A model generated the notes under the pieces. That model saw only the letters and a program-made list of their open reading frames with translations. It was not told where the DNA came from and searched no databases. The translations under genes and the position numbers were made by a program. From Uloborus plumipes (Eukaryota; Arthropoda; Arachnida; Araneae; Uloboridae), in contig JAXGGA010003018.1 in NCBI GenBank assembly GCA_038373865.1, positions 46,309 through 110,308 on the forward strand: a DNA stretch of 64,000 nucleotides, given 5' to 3'. Shown one piece after another: positions 11,071 to 23,059 of this stretch (position 1 is the stretch's first letter; every line of letters begins with the position of its first letter).

Positions 11071-12754
11071 CAGTGAACTCTCACTTATGCGCCGGCCCAA
11101 GGGACTAACAGAAAAGGCGCATAAGTGAGAAAGACGCATAAGTGAACAAGCCTATATAAAGGACTAAAACGCAACATAGTTTCTAATGAGAGAATGAATA
11201 AGAATGTTTCTACAGACAAGGGACATGGGTCATTTACACCATATGCTTACATTTCAGAATTTTTAAGTAATTTTTTTTAACTTGCTATTTTCTTTTAGAA
11301 TCACTAACAGATGTTTGTTACATATTTTAAGTGTGTAAAAAAGTAATTGATTGTACACTTTGATGCATAATTAAGTATTAAATTGCTGTCGTAAAACTTT
11401 AAGTTGCTAGACAAATTGTCGTCCATTACCATACAAAATCAATATGAAATCTCACTTTTAAACTATATCATAGCGCCTAGAACCAATCTCATTTGAAATT
11501 TTTGGGGTCCCTGAAGCTTAAAACGATGTTTGTGATTGTTAAAATAAGGATCAGAAACTGTATGGTAACGGATTTGACATTTGGTAACGGATTTGACCAG
11601 TAACGGACTTGACATTTCAACCAAAATGTCAAATTATGACTAGGTTGTCGAATTTGAAAATTAAACAACCATATGCATTTTCTTAGAGTTGTATATAATA
11701 AACAATATTTCGGTGTAAAAGTTCAGAAAAAGTAAAAATTAATACTGAAATCTTTGGTAACAGACTTGACAAAGAATAAAAATACGCACCTGAAAGAAAT
11801 TTTGTGCGAAACGCCACAGCAATACCTCTCGACTCCGGAAAACAAAATGGTACGAAATAGTTACGTCACTAGTTTGTTAAGTTAACTGAATACGTGTTAC
11901 CATCTTTTGACTGCAATAAATACCTTTTGTAGCTAAGATAATCTTAGGGTAATGGACTTGACAAGAACTGCCGGACAAAATGTATTCATACATTTCTTAA
12001 TGAAAAAAAATTACTATTGTCAATATTTATTATGAATATCGTACTAATAGTCAATATATAATAATAATTTGTTGTATATACTTTTTTATACAATTAAGTA
12101 CATAAAAAAAGTAGTTGAACTTGCAAAAATTGGAAATGGACAAGCGTTTTAGCCTTGATTCTCATTTTTAAAGATTTATATAAAAATAAATAAATAAATT
12201 TAAATAATTTTTTGAGTGGTGAATTTTTTTGGGGGTATTTCTTGCAGAAAATAATTGTTCGCATTGAATTTAAAACATAAGTTATGCTTCAAAATCGTCT
12301 TCTTAACCTCCGGACAGCAAATGTAAGCAAATTTTGAAAATGACCCACATATTACTGCGGTTTGGCAATTACTGTAACGTAACTGCAATTATAAAGAGAA
12401 AACAAAAGTTGTAGCCTACGTAATTACAAACTGTTCCCTTTAAAACGATCTACAATAGGTAACTGTCCCTCTCCGAACTCTAGTTCATGCTGAGAAAATG
12501 CCTTCCGTCATCAATAAAGGCGAAAGATTAAAGAGGAAAATGAAGAAAAATGCTTGTTTTTTAAAGATAATAAATAATTTTTTAAAACATTTTACGGAAA
12601 ATTCGGCGCATAAGTGAAATATTTACCTTTAGAGCGACGCATAAACGAATGATACTATCATTATTTTGCTATGGGATGTGCTGGGACCAGTTAAAATCAT
12701 ATTTTAAGTGAAAAAGGCGCATAAATGAGGTGGTGTATAAGTGAGAGTTCACTG
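11071..12754 (+). mobile_element. pogo/Tc1-mariner-type MITE interrupted by a second element
   Basis: TA duplications at 11069-11070 and 12755-12756. Ends CAGTGAACTCTCACTTATG and, inverted, CAGTGAACTCTCACTTATA. The copy at 14115-14676 is the same family in opposite orientation and lacks the 1120-bp insert at 11227-12346, so the original element was about 560 bp. Confidence 0.85.
11227..12346. mobile_element. Nested DNA transposon, 1120 bp, 4-bp target duplication
   Basis: Inserted in the 11071-12754 MITE with ACAT duplicated on both sides (11223-11226, 12347-12350). Imperfect inverted ends of 28 bp start GGGTCATTTACACC and GGGTCATTTTCAAA and share GCTTACATTT. The interior repeats 'ggtaacggatttgaca' several times (11566-11615). 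The 4-bp duplication with GGG ends is reminiscent of Sola-type elements, but no transposase is visible, so the superfamily is uncertain. Confidence 0.75.
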
Positions 12755-12867
12755 TAGTTTAAAAATGACAAAACAAATTGCGGATTTTAATTGCTAAGGT
12801 TTCTATGCGAATGAAACACATCTCATTGCTGAGAAATAACAATTTAAACCGTTAAAAAATTACGTAT

Positions 12868-13099
12868 AGGTTTATTCCACGAAAAGTGGACACTTTGTCC
12901 GCACGTGACGTTTCATATATTTCATGAAAAAGTAATAGGTAATGACTATATTTTTTTTCTTAAGGAATCACGCAAACATGTGGTATTTCTTAATTTCAAA
13001 ACTTCTTTCGTTACCTTTTTATATTATTATTTTTAATGAAATATATTGAGCGTCAAGTGCAGGACAAAATTACCGTGGTTAATTTTCGTGGGATGGCCC
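12868..13099. mobile_element. Possible small MITE with ccacgaaaa inverted ends
   Basis: The left side reads ATTCCACGAAAAGTGGACAC; the right side inverted reads GGGCCATCCCACGAAAA. Both are followed by 'ttgtcc...tgacg' in similar order. No clear target duplication. Confidence 0.35.
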
Positions 13100-13803
13100 G
13101 TTTTGTAATTAAAAAGTGCAATTTCATACTTCTTGTTACCCCCTTGCCTTAAACTATTACAATTTTATGCTACCCGAAGCGTGACATCATTTGTAATACC
13201 ACATGTTAATGGAGGAAAAAAAACAGTATATTTCGCTAAAAATAGGTTAGTTAGTCATTTTAACTATACAAACAGGAGAAAAAATCTTAAGACTTCGAAC
13301 TTGAACTCTACAGGATATTTTAAATTAGTGAACAACAATAATGATATGTTCTTTATATGAAGTAAAAAAAGAAAATCTCTATCTTGTGTTTGCTGTTTTC
13401 CCCAAAAAGATTGCATGTTTCTGAGTTCACGTATCTTACAGAATGACGTGTTTATTCTAACTTCTATGATTGTTGTGTTTTATTTTCTAGCAAGAACAAA
13501 TAATGTATTTAATTCGTGAAGTTTTGAGAATTTCTTTATTTAGTGACCAACATGTTTATTTAGATCACTTGTTCCAGTCTGCTTGATCAAAAATCTTACC
13601 TTTGGAAATATCTTTTTTCCTAATAGGTGGGTAAAATAGAGTGCAAAGTGGCAGTTAGTTCTTAAAAATCTGTCGTGAAAAGAGTGGAATCGGAGAATGT
13701 CGATTTTCACCAGGTATTCACCGAAAATATTCGGTCTTTCGTCGATATCATTTAAATTAAACGTTTGCAGTCGAACTCACCTTCACGCTCTGTTAATGAA
13801 TCT

Positions 13804-13840
<37 letters not shown>

Positions 13841-14112
13841 TTTATTGCTTAGAGTTCTAAAAAGAAAGTGGTTATTTACGTGAAGAATGTGATAAATGAG
13901 GAGATCCAAATACCTATTTACCCCCCCCCCCCCCTCCTTTTTTAAGATTTGGAAACGTTTGTGGCACAGTTCACCAGTCAACACTCTCAACTAAGATTTT
14001 GACTTCAATTCCGTGCTTATTTTTGTATTTTCGCAAAAAAGTAGGTCAATCTAGCCAACGTCTTGCTTAATGCCATCTTTTCATTTTTGGCCCGTTTTAG
14101 TTATTAATAAAG
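13100..14112. other. No gene seen; TA microsatellite and poly-C
   Basis: Contains a (TA)n run at 13807-13836 and a 14-base C run from 13921. Short open stretches lack splice context. Confidence 0.45.
13807..13836. repeat. (TA)n microsatellite
   Basis: About 15 TA units. Another TA tract lies at about 35058-35090, at the right edge of the long-inverted-repeat transposon. Confidence 0.9.
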
Positions 14113-14114
14113 TA

Positions 14115-14676
14115 CAGTGAACTCTCACTTATACGCCGCCTCATTTGTGCGCCTTTTTCACTTATACGACTATTTTAAATGGTTCCAGCATATCCCATAG
14201 CAAAATAATGATAGTATCATTCGGTTATGTGCGTCGCTCTAAAGATAAATATTTCCCTTATGCGCCGAATTTTCAGTAAAATGTAAAAAAATTAAGTTAT
14301 TTCCTCAAAAAAATAAGCATTTTTCATCAATTTCCTCTTAAATCTTTCGCCTTTATTGCTCAGGGAAGGCATTTTTTCCCCATGAACTAGAGTTTGGAAA
14401 GGGACAATTATCCATTATGCATCGTTTTAAAGGGAACAGTTTGTAATTAGGTATGCTAGAATTTTGGTTTTCTCTTTATCATTGTAGTTACGTTACAGTA
14501 ATTGCCAAAACGTACTAATATGTCCCTTATCTATAGAAACATTCTTATTCATTCTTTCATTGGAACGTATGTTGCGTTTTAGTCCTATAAATAGGCTAGT
14601 TCACTTATCCGTCTCTCTCACTTATGCGCCTTTTTCTATTGGTCTCTTGTGCCGGCGCATAAGTGAGAGTTCACTG
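14115..14676 (-). mobile_element. pogo/Tc1-mariner-type MITE, 562 bp, uninterrupted family copy
   Basis: TA at 14113-14114 and 14677-14678. Its ends match those of the 11071-12754 element and its whole length aligns in reverse orientation, giving the empty-site version of that element. Confidence 0.85.
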
Positions 14677-14889
14677 TAGTTCTTATTCGCTTGATGCACA
14701 ACACTTACTTCGCGGCTCATTCCTCTCTACATGGTTTTTTAAAACCTTGCTTGATCAAAAACCATTATTAATTTTAGTGCTCGTCGATTCTTTTTTTTTT
14801 ATTTCTACATGAAAATGTTTTGTTCAGTGCAGATCTGAAAATTTAATAACATCATCCGACATTTCGAAATATAATCTGCAATTCAACTA

Positions 14890-16119
14890 CAGTGGAACCT
14901 CTATAACTCGACACCTCAAGGGACACCGAAAATATGTCGAGTTAAGCGGGTGTCAACTTAAAAAGGTTCCGTAATTTCAACTCTTAAAGTGCTTTTGTAA
15001 TCTCTTATTTTCTTGTGCTTGCCATTAACATTGCAAAAATTATTTCTAGTAAATAATTTTTATTTTCTTTCTTTCTCTTTTCTTTTTTAAAAAGTACCTA
15101 ACAAAATAGACGAATCAAATTTGAATATCTTATTAGATCTCTATAATTTTAACCCTTCACTGCACGGTGTGCCAGATCTGGCACAAACCAAATAAACCCT
15201 CATATATTCCTATGATTTTTAAATGCAGTTAAACTGAGCTTTGTGCCCCTTCTGGAACATTGCTATAACAGTTTAGTGTGATTTTTATGCACTAGCTAGT
15301 TGCACTAGTCTAGGTATTACAGTTCTTGCTTTTCAAAGAAAGAGTGTCTGCATTTCCGTTAGAAGTGTGCTTAGTCATTATTTCCTTTGTTCTAAAAATG
15401 GTTAAATACACTTAGTGGAAAATTTGTTTATACCACTTATGGCACAAACACATTGTAGATTATTACACTTATCGGTATACAAAGCATATGCTATGTGCTT
15501 TGTGCCATATATAGAACAAACAATTAAAACATCATTTTTGGTGCACATTTTTGAGATTAATTTTTTTCTTTATTTTTCCTGAACTCAGGGCTATTTAAAA
15601 GGTAACAAATGATTTTTGTCATGACAATATAAAAAATCGTGCAGTGAAGGGTTAAAAAAGAGATAAGAGCTCCTTGTCTATCACATAGAAAAGTCCAACT
15701 CACACGTGCTTGAAAAACACTTATTCTGCTGCCTCTTCTCTCTTGGGGACAGCTGTGGGTACATTTCTCCAACCCTTTCCTAGCAGTGGGACTGCACTAA
15801 CAGTACAGAGTGTGAAGGTTGACTCCTCTGTATACAAGGTAAAATTCTCTAAAAGACTTTCGTTTTTCTGAAAAGCATTAATTGACAGATTCAGAAACCA
15901 TAAAATTCTCGAAAATTGTTAATGCGAATGGATATCAGTTGCAAGGAGTGGACTAAAATGTCAAGAGAATGTCGACTTATAGAGATTCTTGTAAATGTGT
16001 GTCACGTTAGAAAGGTTTTCCCACATTAGAATTAACATTAGATCAGCCATTGAAAACATTAATGTCGAGATACCGAGGTAGTCCAGTTATCTACGTGTCG
16101 AGTAACCGAAGTTCCACTG
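14890..16119. mobile_element. pogo-like MITE interrupted by a piggyBac-like MITE
   Basis: TA at 14888-14889 and 16120-16121. Ends CAGTGGAACCTCTATAACTC and, inverted, CAGTGGAACTTCGGTTACTC. The nested TTAA-flanked element at 15153-15651 accounts for about 500 bp; the original was about 727 bp. Confidence 0.82.
15153..15651. mobile_element. piggyBac-like MITE, 499 bp
   Basis: TTAA on both sides (15149-15152, 15652-15655). The inverted ends share CCCTTCACTGCACG, starting with CCC as is typical of piggyBac. It lies inside the pogo-like MITE, so it is the younger of the two. Confidence 0.85.
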
Positions 16120-16121
16120 TA

Positions 16122-17330
16122 TATTTTTTAAACTTTGGTAACGTAATCTGAAATTAAAAAGCATTAATTAGCTTCTGAGAAGATCAGAAATAGCATTGCG
16201 CGTATGAAATCAAAATTGTTATAAGACCGGAAATGTTCAACTCCGACTCCGAGAGTTTCAGACGCAGCCTTCAACTACTTCATTACAAAATCAGTCCTAT
16301 GCCAGGGGAATCAAGGTGGCAGAAACAGGTGTGCAGGGCAGAAACTTTTGGACAGCGTCAAATCGAGCCTCTTTCTGTATATTTCGTTGAAATTTGATGT
16401 AACAACTTGGAAAAAAAAAATAGATAAGGATGACAGCTTCAAGATTTGCCCCGGATAAGAAAAATCGAAAATCCGGCGAATCGAAACTATCAATAATAGT
16501 GAACACATTCATAAAATTTATTTATGGAATTAACATAAGCAACTACTTCCAGTAAGTAACACGAAATGTACTGGGTGTTCCGTTTTGACTTGCAAGACCT
16601 TATTTTTGCAACTGTTCATCCTAGAGCCGCTATATAAACCATAGTTCTGTATATAGGGGGCTAGTTCAATATCGTCTATATGGGGCCTTAGTTCATTCTC
16701 GATGCATACTTCCAATGGCAAAAATGCTCAAAATGAGGTGCAGAGTTAAGCTAATAAAAGTTAGAAGCGAAAAAAAATTGTCAAAAAAAAAAAAAAAAAA
16801 TTGCTATTGCAATAGATGCCGGTTCGGACCTTGCAACTGCAATGTTTAGAGGTTAGCAAGCTCGTCATTTAGGGGCCAAAGGCGAAAGGGAGCAACAGCC
16901 CACTCCCCTGGCTTTGAAAAATCATTGTTTTTACATATAAGTGGGCGTTTCCCTCCTATTTTTCAATAAAATTTGTATCGTTTGCCCCCTCCCCCCTTCC
17001 CCTCAGAAATTAGTCTAAAAATATCTCACCAAGCATCGCCATGCATCAAAAAGATGAAACATTTTCAATACCCCAAAGAGTTAAAAATGGAAAATAAACA
17101 GCGGATCTGACATGATTTTGATCCAGTTAAAACAAGTGAATTGCCTGCAGATAACTTTTATTCTTCCATATGAAATCGAAGCCAGCTTTTCCATCACAAC
17201 AATAGAATTATTGGCTACTTTGTCTATTTTCTATTTTTATACCCTATACACAAGACGCGAAAGCTACATTACTCATTCACGATAATTCCCTTTTCATTGA
17301 CAAGATTTCATCTCCATCTCTTCACTGTCC
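16122..17330. other. No gene seen
   Basis: Contains a short run of 'ctccgactccg' near 16230-16270, related to the element at 20888-21325, and a long A run at 16782-16800. Confidence 0.4.
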
Positions 17331-17541
17331 CATATTCAAAACCGACTTATTAACCCACTTACTCCCACTCCGTGATAACTATAACGGGGTTAGAGAACAT
17401 TGGCGATATTTTCACCGGTCAGAAAAAAAAAGAGACACTGATGACATTGGCAACCCTTCCTTGCTATTTAGATCGCACACGCATCCCCCGGATAAGGCAT
17501 CTACCGGCAGTGTGATCGCATCTTGATTAGGGACTACCTGG

Positions 17542-17641
17542 ATGAGTGCTCAGCTGGTGCTCTTCCTAATTGCGGCCACGGTGCTCCCACAGATATGCGG
17601 GGGGTTAATTAACGCCTCTGTGCTGTTGAAGCTCTTCCCTG
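17542..17641 (+). CDS. Candidate first coding exon with signal peptide (secreted protein)
   Basis: ATG at 17542 sits in a favourable context (CCTGGATGAG) and is followed by 33 codons and one extra base before a G|GTATTT donor at 17641/17642. The first 20 residues, MSAQLVLFLIAATVLPQICG, have the layout of a signal peptide: short polar start, hydrophobic core and a small residue near the predicted cleavage point. About 13 residues of mature sequence follow (GLINASVLLKLFPG region). The exon lies in an island of 17340-17660 that is clearly richer in G and C than its flanks, as expected of a conserved exon with 5' UTR. I do not recognise the mature peptide. Without splicing the frame stops at once (TAG at 17647). 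Confidence 0.38.
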
Positions 17642-18544
17642 GTATTTAGCCTGATTTTACACTTGATAAGTTGGGAGTTGGCGGCTGAGTTTTGATTGAT
17701 TTTTTATCTGAAGGAATTGGTTTTTTAACACTTGAGTTACCGGGAGGTTTTACCAAAACTTTAGAAAATAAGCTTCCCTAAACTACTTTGACTTTAATGT
17801 AGCATAGGGTAGAACCAGTAAGTGATCACTTAGGTGGTTATCAGAAACTTACAACTTCACGTAATATTTAGCACAGGGCAATGAAAGTAAGTAGACTTAT
17901 TCTGGTGAAGATAAATTCATCACGAAAACACATTATTAAATTAAATACCTTACTTTGTGTTACTAACTGTCTTAAATATGCTGCAGAAAGAAACGAAAGA
18001 CAGAAAGCCACTGAAAAGCGTTTTATGTTCGAGCGCAAGTGAATGGACTACATTTCTCGTTTGTCTGTTCTCTAGTTATATCTAAAGATCAAAGATCAGA
18101 TGGTTTACTGACTTTAGACAGAGCATACGACAAGTACTCGTAGTTGCCCATGGGAAAAACCTCAGTTTTCTAAATTTGAATTGAACACTTGCAAAGTTTC
18201 TTTCCTTTTGCTTTATTGATGTAATAGTCATTCTGAAAGAAAGTGTATTAAACGAAGTAATTATTAATAAAACAAATAAATAATGAAATTTTTAAGAATT
18301 TACTAATACATGTGTGTATAAATCTATTAAATACCTAAAAGCCACTTGAAAAAGGTGTTATGTCCCTTTCTTGATTCTCCACCCGATCCTTCTGCTTTGG
18401 AGCGGAACTTTTTTCTAATAAAACAACTTCTAATCGTAACATTTTCGTACTAAAGACGAAAACAAAAAAACGGAGGCTTAAAAAAACCTTCTGCATGGAA
18501 ACTTAATGATTATTGGACAACTCGTAATACCAACTACCTCACTT

Positions 18545-19335
18545 CACTTGGTTAAATACATTACTGCTGCCAGTGTCGGATCTTTGATTTTTCCGGGCCG
18601 GGCACAAACTTAAAACGTCCACCCATATCCAGTCTTTCAAACTTTTGTATCAAGTTGCAACGGGGGAAAAAACATAGAAATAAGAGTAGTTTTCCACCCT
18701 TCCCATAAGAAGTTGCCGCCAACAGCTAGGAAAAAGCTTACCATACCCCCCCCCCCCCCAGATCCGGCACTAACTGCTGGGCCATGAGTCAAGCCATGTG
18801 CGACAATTCAAGAAATATTACTAACTAAAAAACAAAAAGATTATTGTTGCTTAATCCACGAATACATCATGATCGAAGTATCGTTGATTCAATACCGTCT
18901 AGTCGATGAAACTTTGATTACTCTATTAGGGACTGGCGTATGTTAAATCTGTCTAAATATGTCTATTATAAATAAAAACTTTTGCGGATGCTGGACCATG
19001 GGTTGATGAGTAGGCCTGGTCTGGATTAAAAAGATTGAATTATCGTCAGGGACCCCACTTCAATCATAAAATACCCCGCAGTTGGCACCTGTTACTCTAA
19101 CGTGCTAAACTCATTAAAAAAAAAAGACCTAACTATTGAGCGAATGAGGAAAATTAAAGATTTAAAAAAACAAGACGAAGAATTTGAAAACAAACTAGAA
19201 GTGTTTTTTCCCTTACGCAATCTCATGCCATGAAATTTAAGTTAGTCTATTTTTCGTTTTTGGTTATTTTAAACTTTCAAAATACTTTTTTTTTTCTTTT
19301 TTTTTTTTTTTTGAGAGTGATATAAAGTTTACGCG
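18545..19335 (+). repeat. Unnamed dispersed repeat, copy 1 (inverted partner at 25600-26355)
   Basis: Aligns in reverse with 26355-25600. Shared blocks include cgtccacccatatcc, gggccatgagtcaagcca, aaaaagattgaa with 'gtcagga(c)cccacttcaatca', tcatggcatgagat (inverted) and a poly-A/poly-T stretch. This copy has about 150 bp (18853-19010) absent from the other. Confidence 0.65.
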
Positions 19336-20285
19336 TAAAGAGCATTAACGAATTGCTCTTGCCGTTTCCATTTAGACAACCCAATGTTTGTGATCTTGAT
19401 GCGCCTATTTTAAAGTAACAGACTATAGTTTAGCTGAAAGCGAACATGAACTACTCACTCATCGTTTTACATACCATTCCGAATTTAAATGCCCTAATCG
19501 CCTTGAAAAAGTTTCTTCCATCCCAACAAAAACTATCTTCCCCCTGCTACATAGCGTCAGGCATGGGCGGCCGAGTGGAGCAAATGACACTCTGCAACAA
19601 CCTGCAACCAGTGAAACAGTCGGACATCCGTCTTCTTCTTTACCACCCCTTTTATCCCTGAAGAAGCTTCCAATTCGGTTCCGCTATATTTACGTAATGG
19701 GTCAGTGGGGATCTGTCTTTTTTGCCTTCTTCAATTGCGTGTCAGGGGATGGTTGTGGTCAAACGAGCCATCCAGACGTCCATAAAGTTGGCCTTGAGAG
19801 CATATAACGCAGCCATGTGAGATCCCAGCGCTATAAATTAGGCGGAGAAATGATACAAGTATGCTGTAAACAAAAGTTGGTGAAGCACGGATGGGTGGAT
19901 ATGTATTCCAATGCGTTATTTTTACCTCGGTTGTTGAAATAAAAATTGGGACATTTGATAGATGTTGTTGAATATATGCGATGGAAAAATGTAGAGTATT
20001 TAAAATAGCTGTTAGTCGATACGTCTTAGTGCCCTGGTTTATAAAATAAATTAAACAACTATGATACCGTTTAGTGTCCTCTTTTAGTCATAACACGTTT
20101 TGGACTGTTACAGAAACGAGCTTGTTTTACTGGAGAGAATTAACTTTTTGCATACCTCAATACATTGTTCTACTTATTGTACAAACAAAATTTCATTTTC
20201 GTAGCAATTTTAAAATAGAAACTCTTCAAAACAACGCTATTCCACTAATGCAGAGCTTTTATAATTAAATTTTTTCTATTAAGAA

Positions 20286-20693
20286 CAGGGCCCGATTAAC
20301 CTCTGAAGTTAGCGGAAGCTCAGTCTCCTGTTGGGGCTCTCCACTTTTCTTTTAAAGAAAATGTTTGGAAAACTCTGCACGTTAAAACAAAACTCACTAA
20401 TGCTAGAAAGATTATTCCTAATGTGCCCAGCAAAATTCCGATTAAAGTTTAGCCTATATGCTTGCACTATAATTCTCAGTAAATAAAGGTGGTTTGTCAC
20501 TAAGATTTATCACTTCGCAAAATTAGCATAAAAATCCATTTGTGTCAAACTATATTGAACAAATTATCTTTAAAATCAAATTAAAATGCGGGAACTGGGG
20601 TTTTTAAGCAAATTTTTCCTGTCATTTTTGGGCTCTTAGAAATTTCTGAGGGGAAGTTCAAGCTTCCCAAGCCTTTTAGGTACTCAGGCCCTG
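20286..20693. mobile_element. hAT-type MITE, 408 bp
   Basis: Ends CAGGGCCCGATTAA and, inverted, CAGGGCCTGAGTAC. Near-exact 8-bp duplications ATTAAGAA (20278-20285) and ATTAAGAG (20694-20701). Confidence 0.75.
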
Positions 20694-20887
20694 ATTAAGA
20701 GCCTTCTATGGAACTCGGTCTATAAAACTTATGTCATTGTGAATAGCTTACCCAGGGGTTTGCAGAATTAGATAAAGTTATTAATAAAAATCGAAATTTC
20801 ATATCTCATAGACTTAACATAAACAGAAGTGGGAGATAAATATGACCAATCCAAATGAGCTAAATGTAAAGTTCAAATATTTTTTAC

Positions 20888-21325
20888 CAGGGCTGCGGGG
20901 TCGGTAAGAAAATGACAAACTACGGACTCCGAACATTTTTGGAGCCTTCGAATCCGACTCTTATTTCTCGACACCGGTTTTAAATCAATGGCCATGGCAG
21001 AAATGGAAAAAAGAAATCTACTCTTGAAATTTTAGAGTCATTGATTCCAGCTCCGACTCTTCGACTCCGACTCTGACTCCGCAGCCGGTTCGGAAAATAT
21101 GATTGACTTCTACCCTTAGAAATTTATAGCCTTCAATTCCGACTATGACTCCTCAACTCTGACTCTGACTTCAGTCACGTTAAAAATGTAGGGACGAAAA
21201 AAAAAAAAAACCGACTCCTACTATTAGAATTTTACAACTTGCTTTGGACTCCCTTTTGCCCCAAAATTAGTCCGACTCCAACTCCTATACTACAAAATCA
21301 ACCCGACTCGAGCTCCTCAGCCCTA
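20888..21325. mobile_element. GACTCC-rich hAT-like element, 438 bp
   Basis: The left end is CAGGGCTGCGGGGTC and the inverted right end is TAGGGCTGAGGAGCTC. Imperfect 8-bp flanks TTTTTTAC / GTTTCTAC. The interior is full of degenerate 'gactccgactc' hexamer repeats. The end sequences suit hAT; the target duplication is only 6 of 8. Confidence 0.55.
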
Positions 21326-21362
21326 GTTTCTACTGTAAAATAATGATCATTGAGCTAATTTA

Positions 21363-21664
21363 GGCAGGAATTCAAGTGAAACAGGCAATCGCAAATTACA
21401 ATCGCGACTGGAAATGAATTACATTAGAACGTTTCTTGATAAAAACATCGTGACGTCAGCGTGACGTTTGCCTATGAAAAACGAGCTAGATAAAACGTCA
21501 CAGCCTACTTGGCGAATAAGAGGAGATCGCTGAGTGCTTGTGAGCTCTTATTGGCTCCACCCGTAGTGACGTCACGCCAATTTAAGTTGATGATAATGTA
21601 ATTCACTTCCAGTAGCGAGTGCAATTCGAAGCGATCGCAGTGCTGTTTCACTTGAATCCCTGCC
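21363..21664. mobile_element. PIF/Harbinger-type MITE, 302 bp, with long inverted repeats
   Basis: TTA on both sides (21360-21362, 21665-21667). The ends form an inverted repeat of roughly 65 bp (GGCAGGAATTCAAGTGAAAC left, GGCAGGGATTCAAGTGAAAC right, inverted; both reach 'ctggaa.tgaattacatta'). The TTA duplication is the PIF/Harbinger signature. Confidence 0.75.
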
Positions 21665-21769
21665 TTAGTTGTATGTTCATTCTAAAGTTTTAATTAATCA
21701 ATTTTATTTTTGGCAACGGGAAATAAAAGGAAATTCGGTTTTGCATTATTTTTTAACATAAAGAAAAAG

Positions 21770-22245
21770 CTCCGAAGAAGATTTTTTTCTGATAAAAATG
21801 GTTTATCTAAAAGGGCATTTTAAAATTTATCTATTTATTTTCTAAAGCAATTTTTTTTATTTTTAACTGTTGACAAAAAACGAATTTAAACTAAAATTCA
21901 AGGCGCTTTATTTTTACACAAAAGAAATAGTTATGAACAAATTTATTTATTTATTTGAAAAGCGATTAAATATTTTTTTAGAAAAAAAAAGAGAAAAAAA
22001 ACCTTATGGTTTAAAATGTGCTACTATTTTATTTTTTCGTTTACTTATTTTTACGTATCTATTTCATCAGCTAAGAGAGGCATATTTTGTTTCTAGAAAT
22101 CAGCTTTGAATACAAAAAACGTATGTTCGACATAATTTGCAGAGTTTCAGATAATTAAAAGAATATCTATCAGGTGCTAAAAAGTCGATGTTGACATATG
22201 GGAAAGTAGTGTCGTTTAGTTCTGGACGTAGTATCTTGTTGAGAT
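21770..22245 (+). repeat. Fragment of a dispersed repeat family (relative of 35840-36290)
   Basis: Shared landmarks with 35840-36290 in the same order: 'agggcatttta', 'tctatttcatc.g.t.agagaggtatattttg', 'gttcgacataattt', 'gggaaagta', 'tcgtttagttct'. No coding capacity recognised. Confidence 0.55.
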
Positions 22246-22809
22246 CAAAATTGATATTTGTTGAACTTTCGTATTTCTTCTTTTTAGTTTATTCATAAAA
22301 ATAACTTCAAAATTAAACAGAAAGTCAGACGTTTAATTCCACACCAAATTTTGTTCCCAATAATCCAAAAATATAGATCATTTAATAGTTCTAAAAAAAA
22401 AAAAATAAATAACTGCATTTTATAAAAGTTTGTAAACATTTCAAAAATTTAGTTTAAAAATATTTTGAAATGAATGCTAACCTAACCGAGTTTTTTAGAA
22501 CTGTTTAAAGTTGCGACCTGAAGACAATCCGTTAATTATACATTTAATATTACTGCTCAGAAAAAACATTTTTGAAAATAGGGTAATTTCTTTAAGACCT
22601 ACTTTTTTCTATTACCTTCAAAAATAGGTAAAAAAGACTCACACATAATCTGAATGCTAAGCATTAAATAGCATAATAATCCAACTCCTCGACGTAACTA
22701 AGCACCGAAATGCATTTTATTGTTTAAGTTTCTTCTGTCAATGCGTTGGAGTCCCAAACGGAACTTTCCATAAACGCTCAGTGGCTATTGACATACTAAT
22801 CTACATTAG

Positions 22810-23057
22810 CCCACACTCACGTATGATGGCGAGGGTGAAGAAAATGTTGAAAACGAGGCCTCGGTTGACAATACCCCGTTGTTTGAAGATTGTAAAACTA
22901 GAACTAATGATTTTTCCTGTTACTCTGACAAAAGAAAAGCTCGGCCGCCAAAGCATCGTTTCGTTTTCTTTTTCCGCTCCAGGAAAATGTTGCTCGGACA
23001 GAACGAAACTGGGAGAAGGGTTGAGCGCGCTCGTTTTTGGGTTTTGGTCGAAAACAG
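22810..23057 (+). CDS. Candidate internal exon, 82 codons, not recognised
   Basis: Upstream is a near-perfect branch-point string (tactaat) and an acceptor ctacattag|CCC at 22809/22810. Downstream is a consensus donor AACAG|GTAAAT at 23057/23058. The frame between is open, beginning acidic (DGEGEENVENEASVDN), then Cys-containing (FEDCKTRTNDFSCYSDKRKA) and ending basic/aromatic (KHRFVFFFRSRKM). The base composition is less AT-rich than its surroundings and CpG-containing. The acceptor lacks a strong pyrimidine tract, and two other frames are also partly open, so this is only a candidate. It could follow the 17542 exon on the same strand only with further exons between, because the phases differ. 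Confidence 0.25.
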
Positions 23058-23059
23058 GT

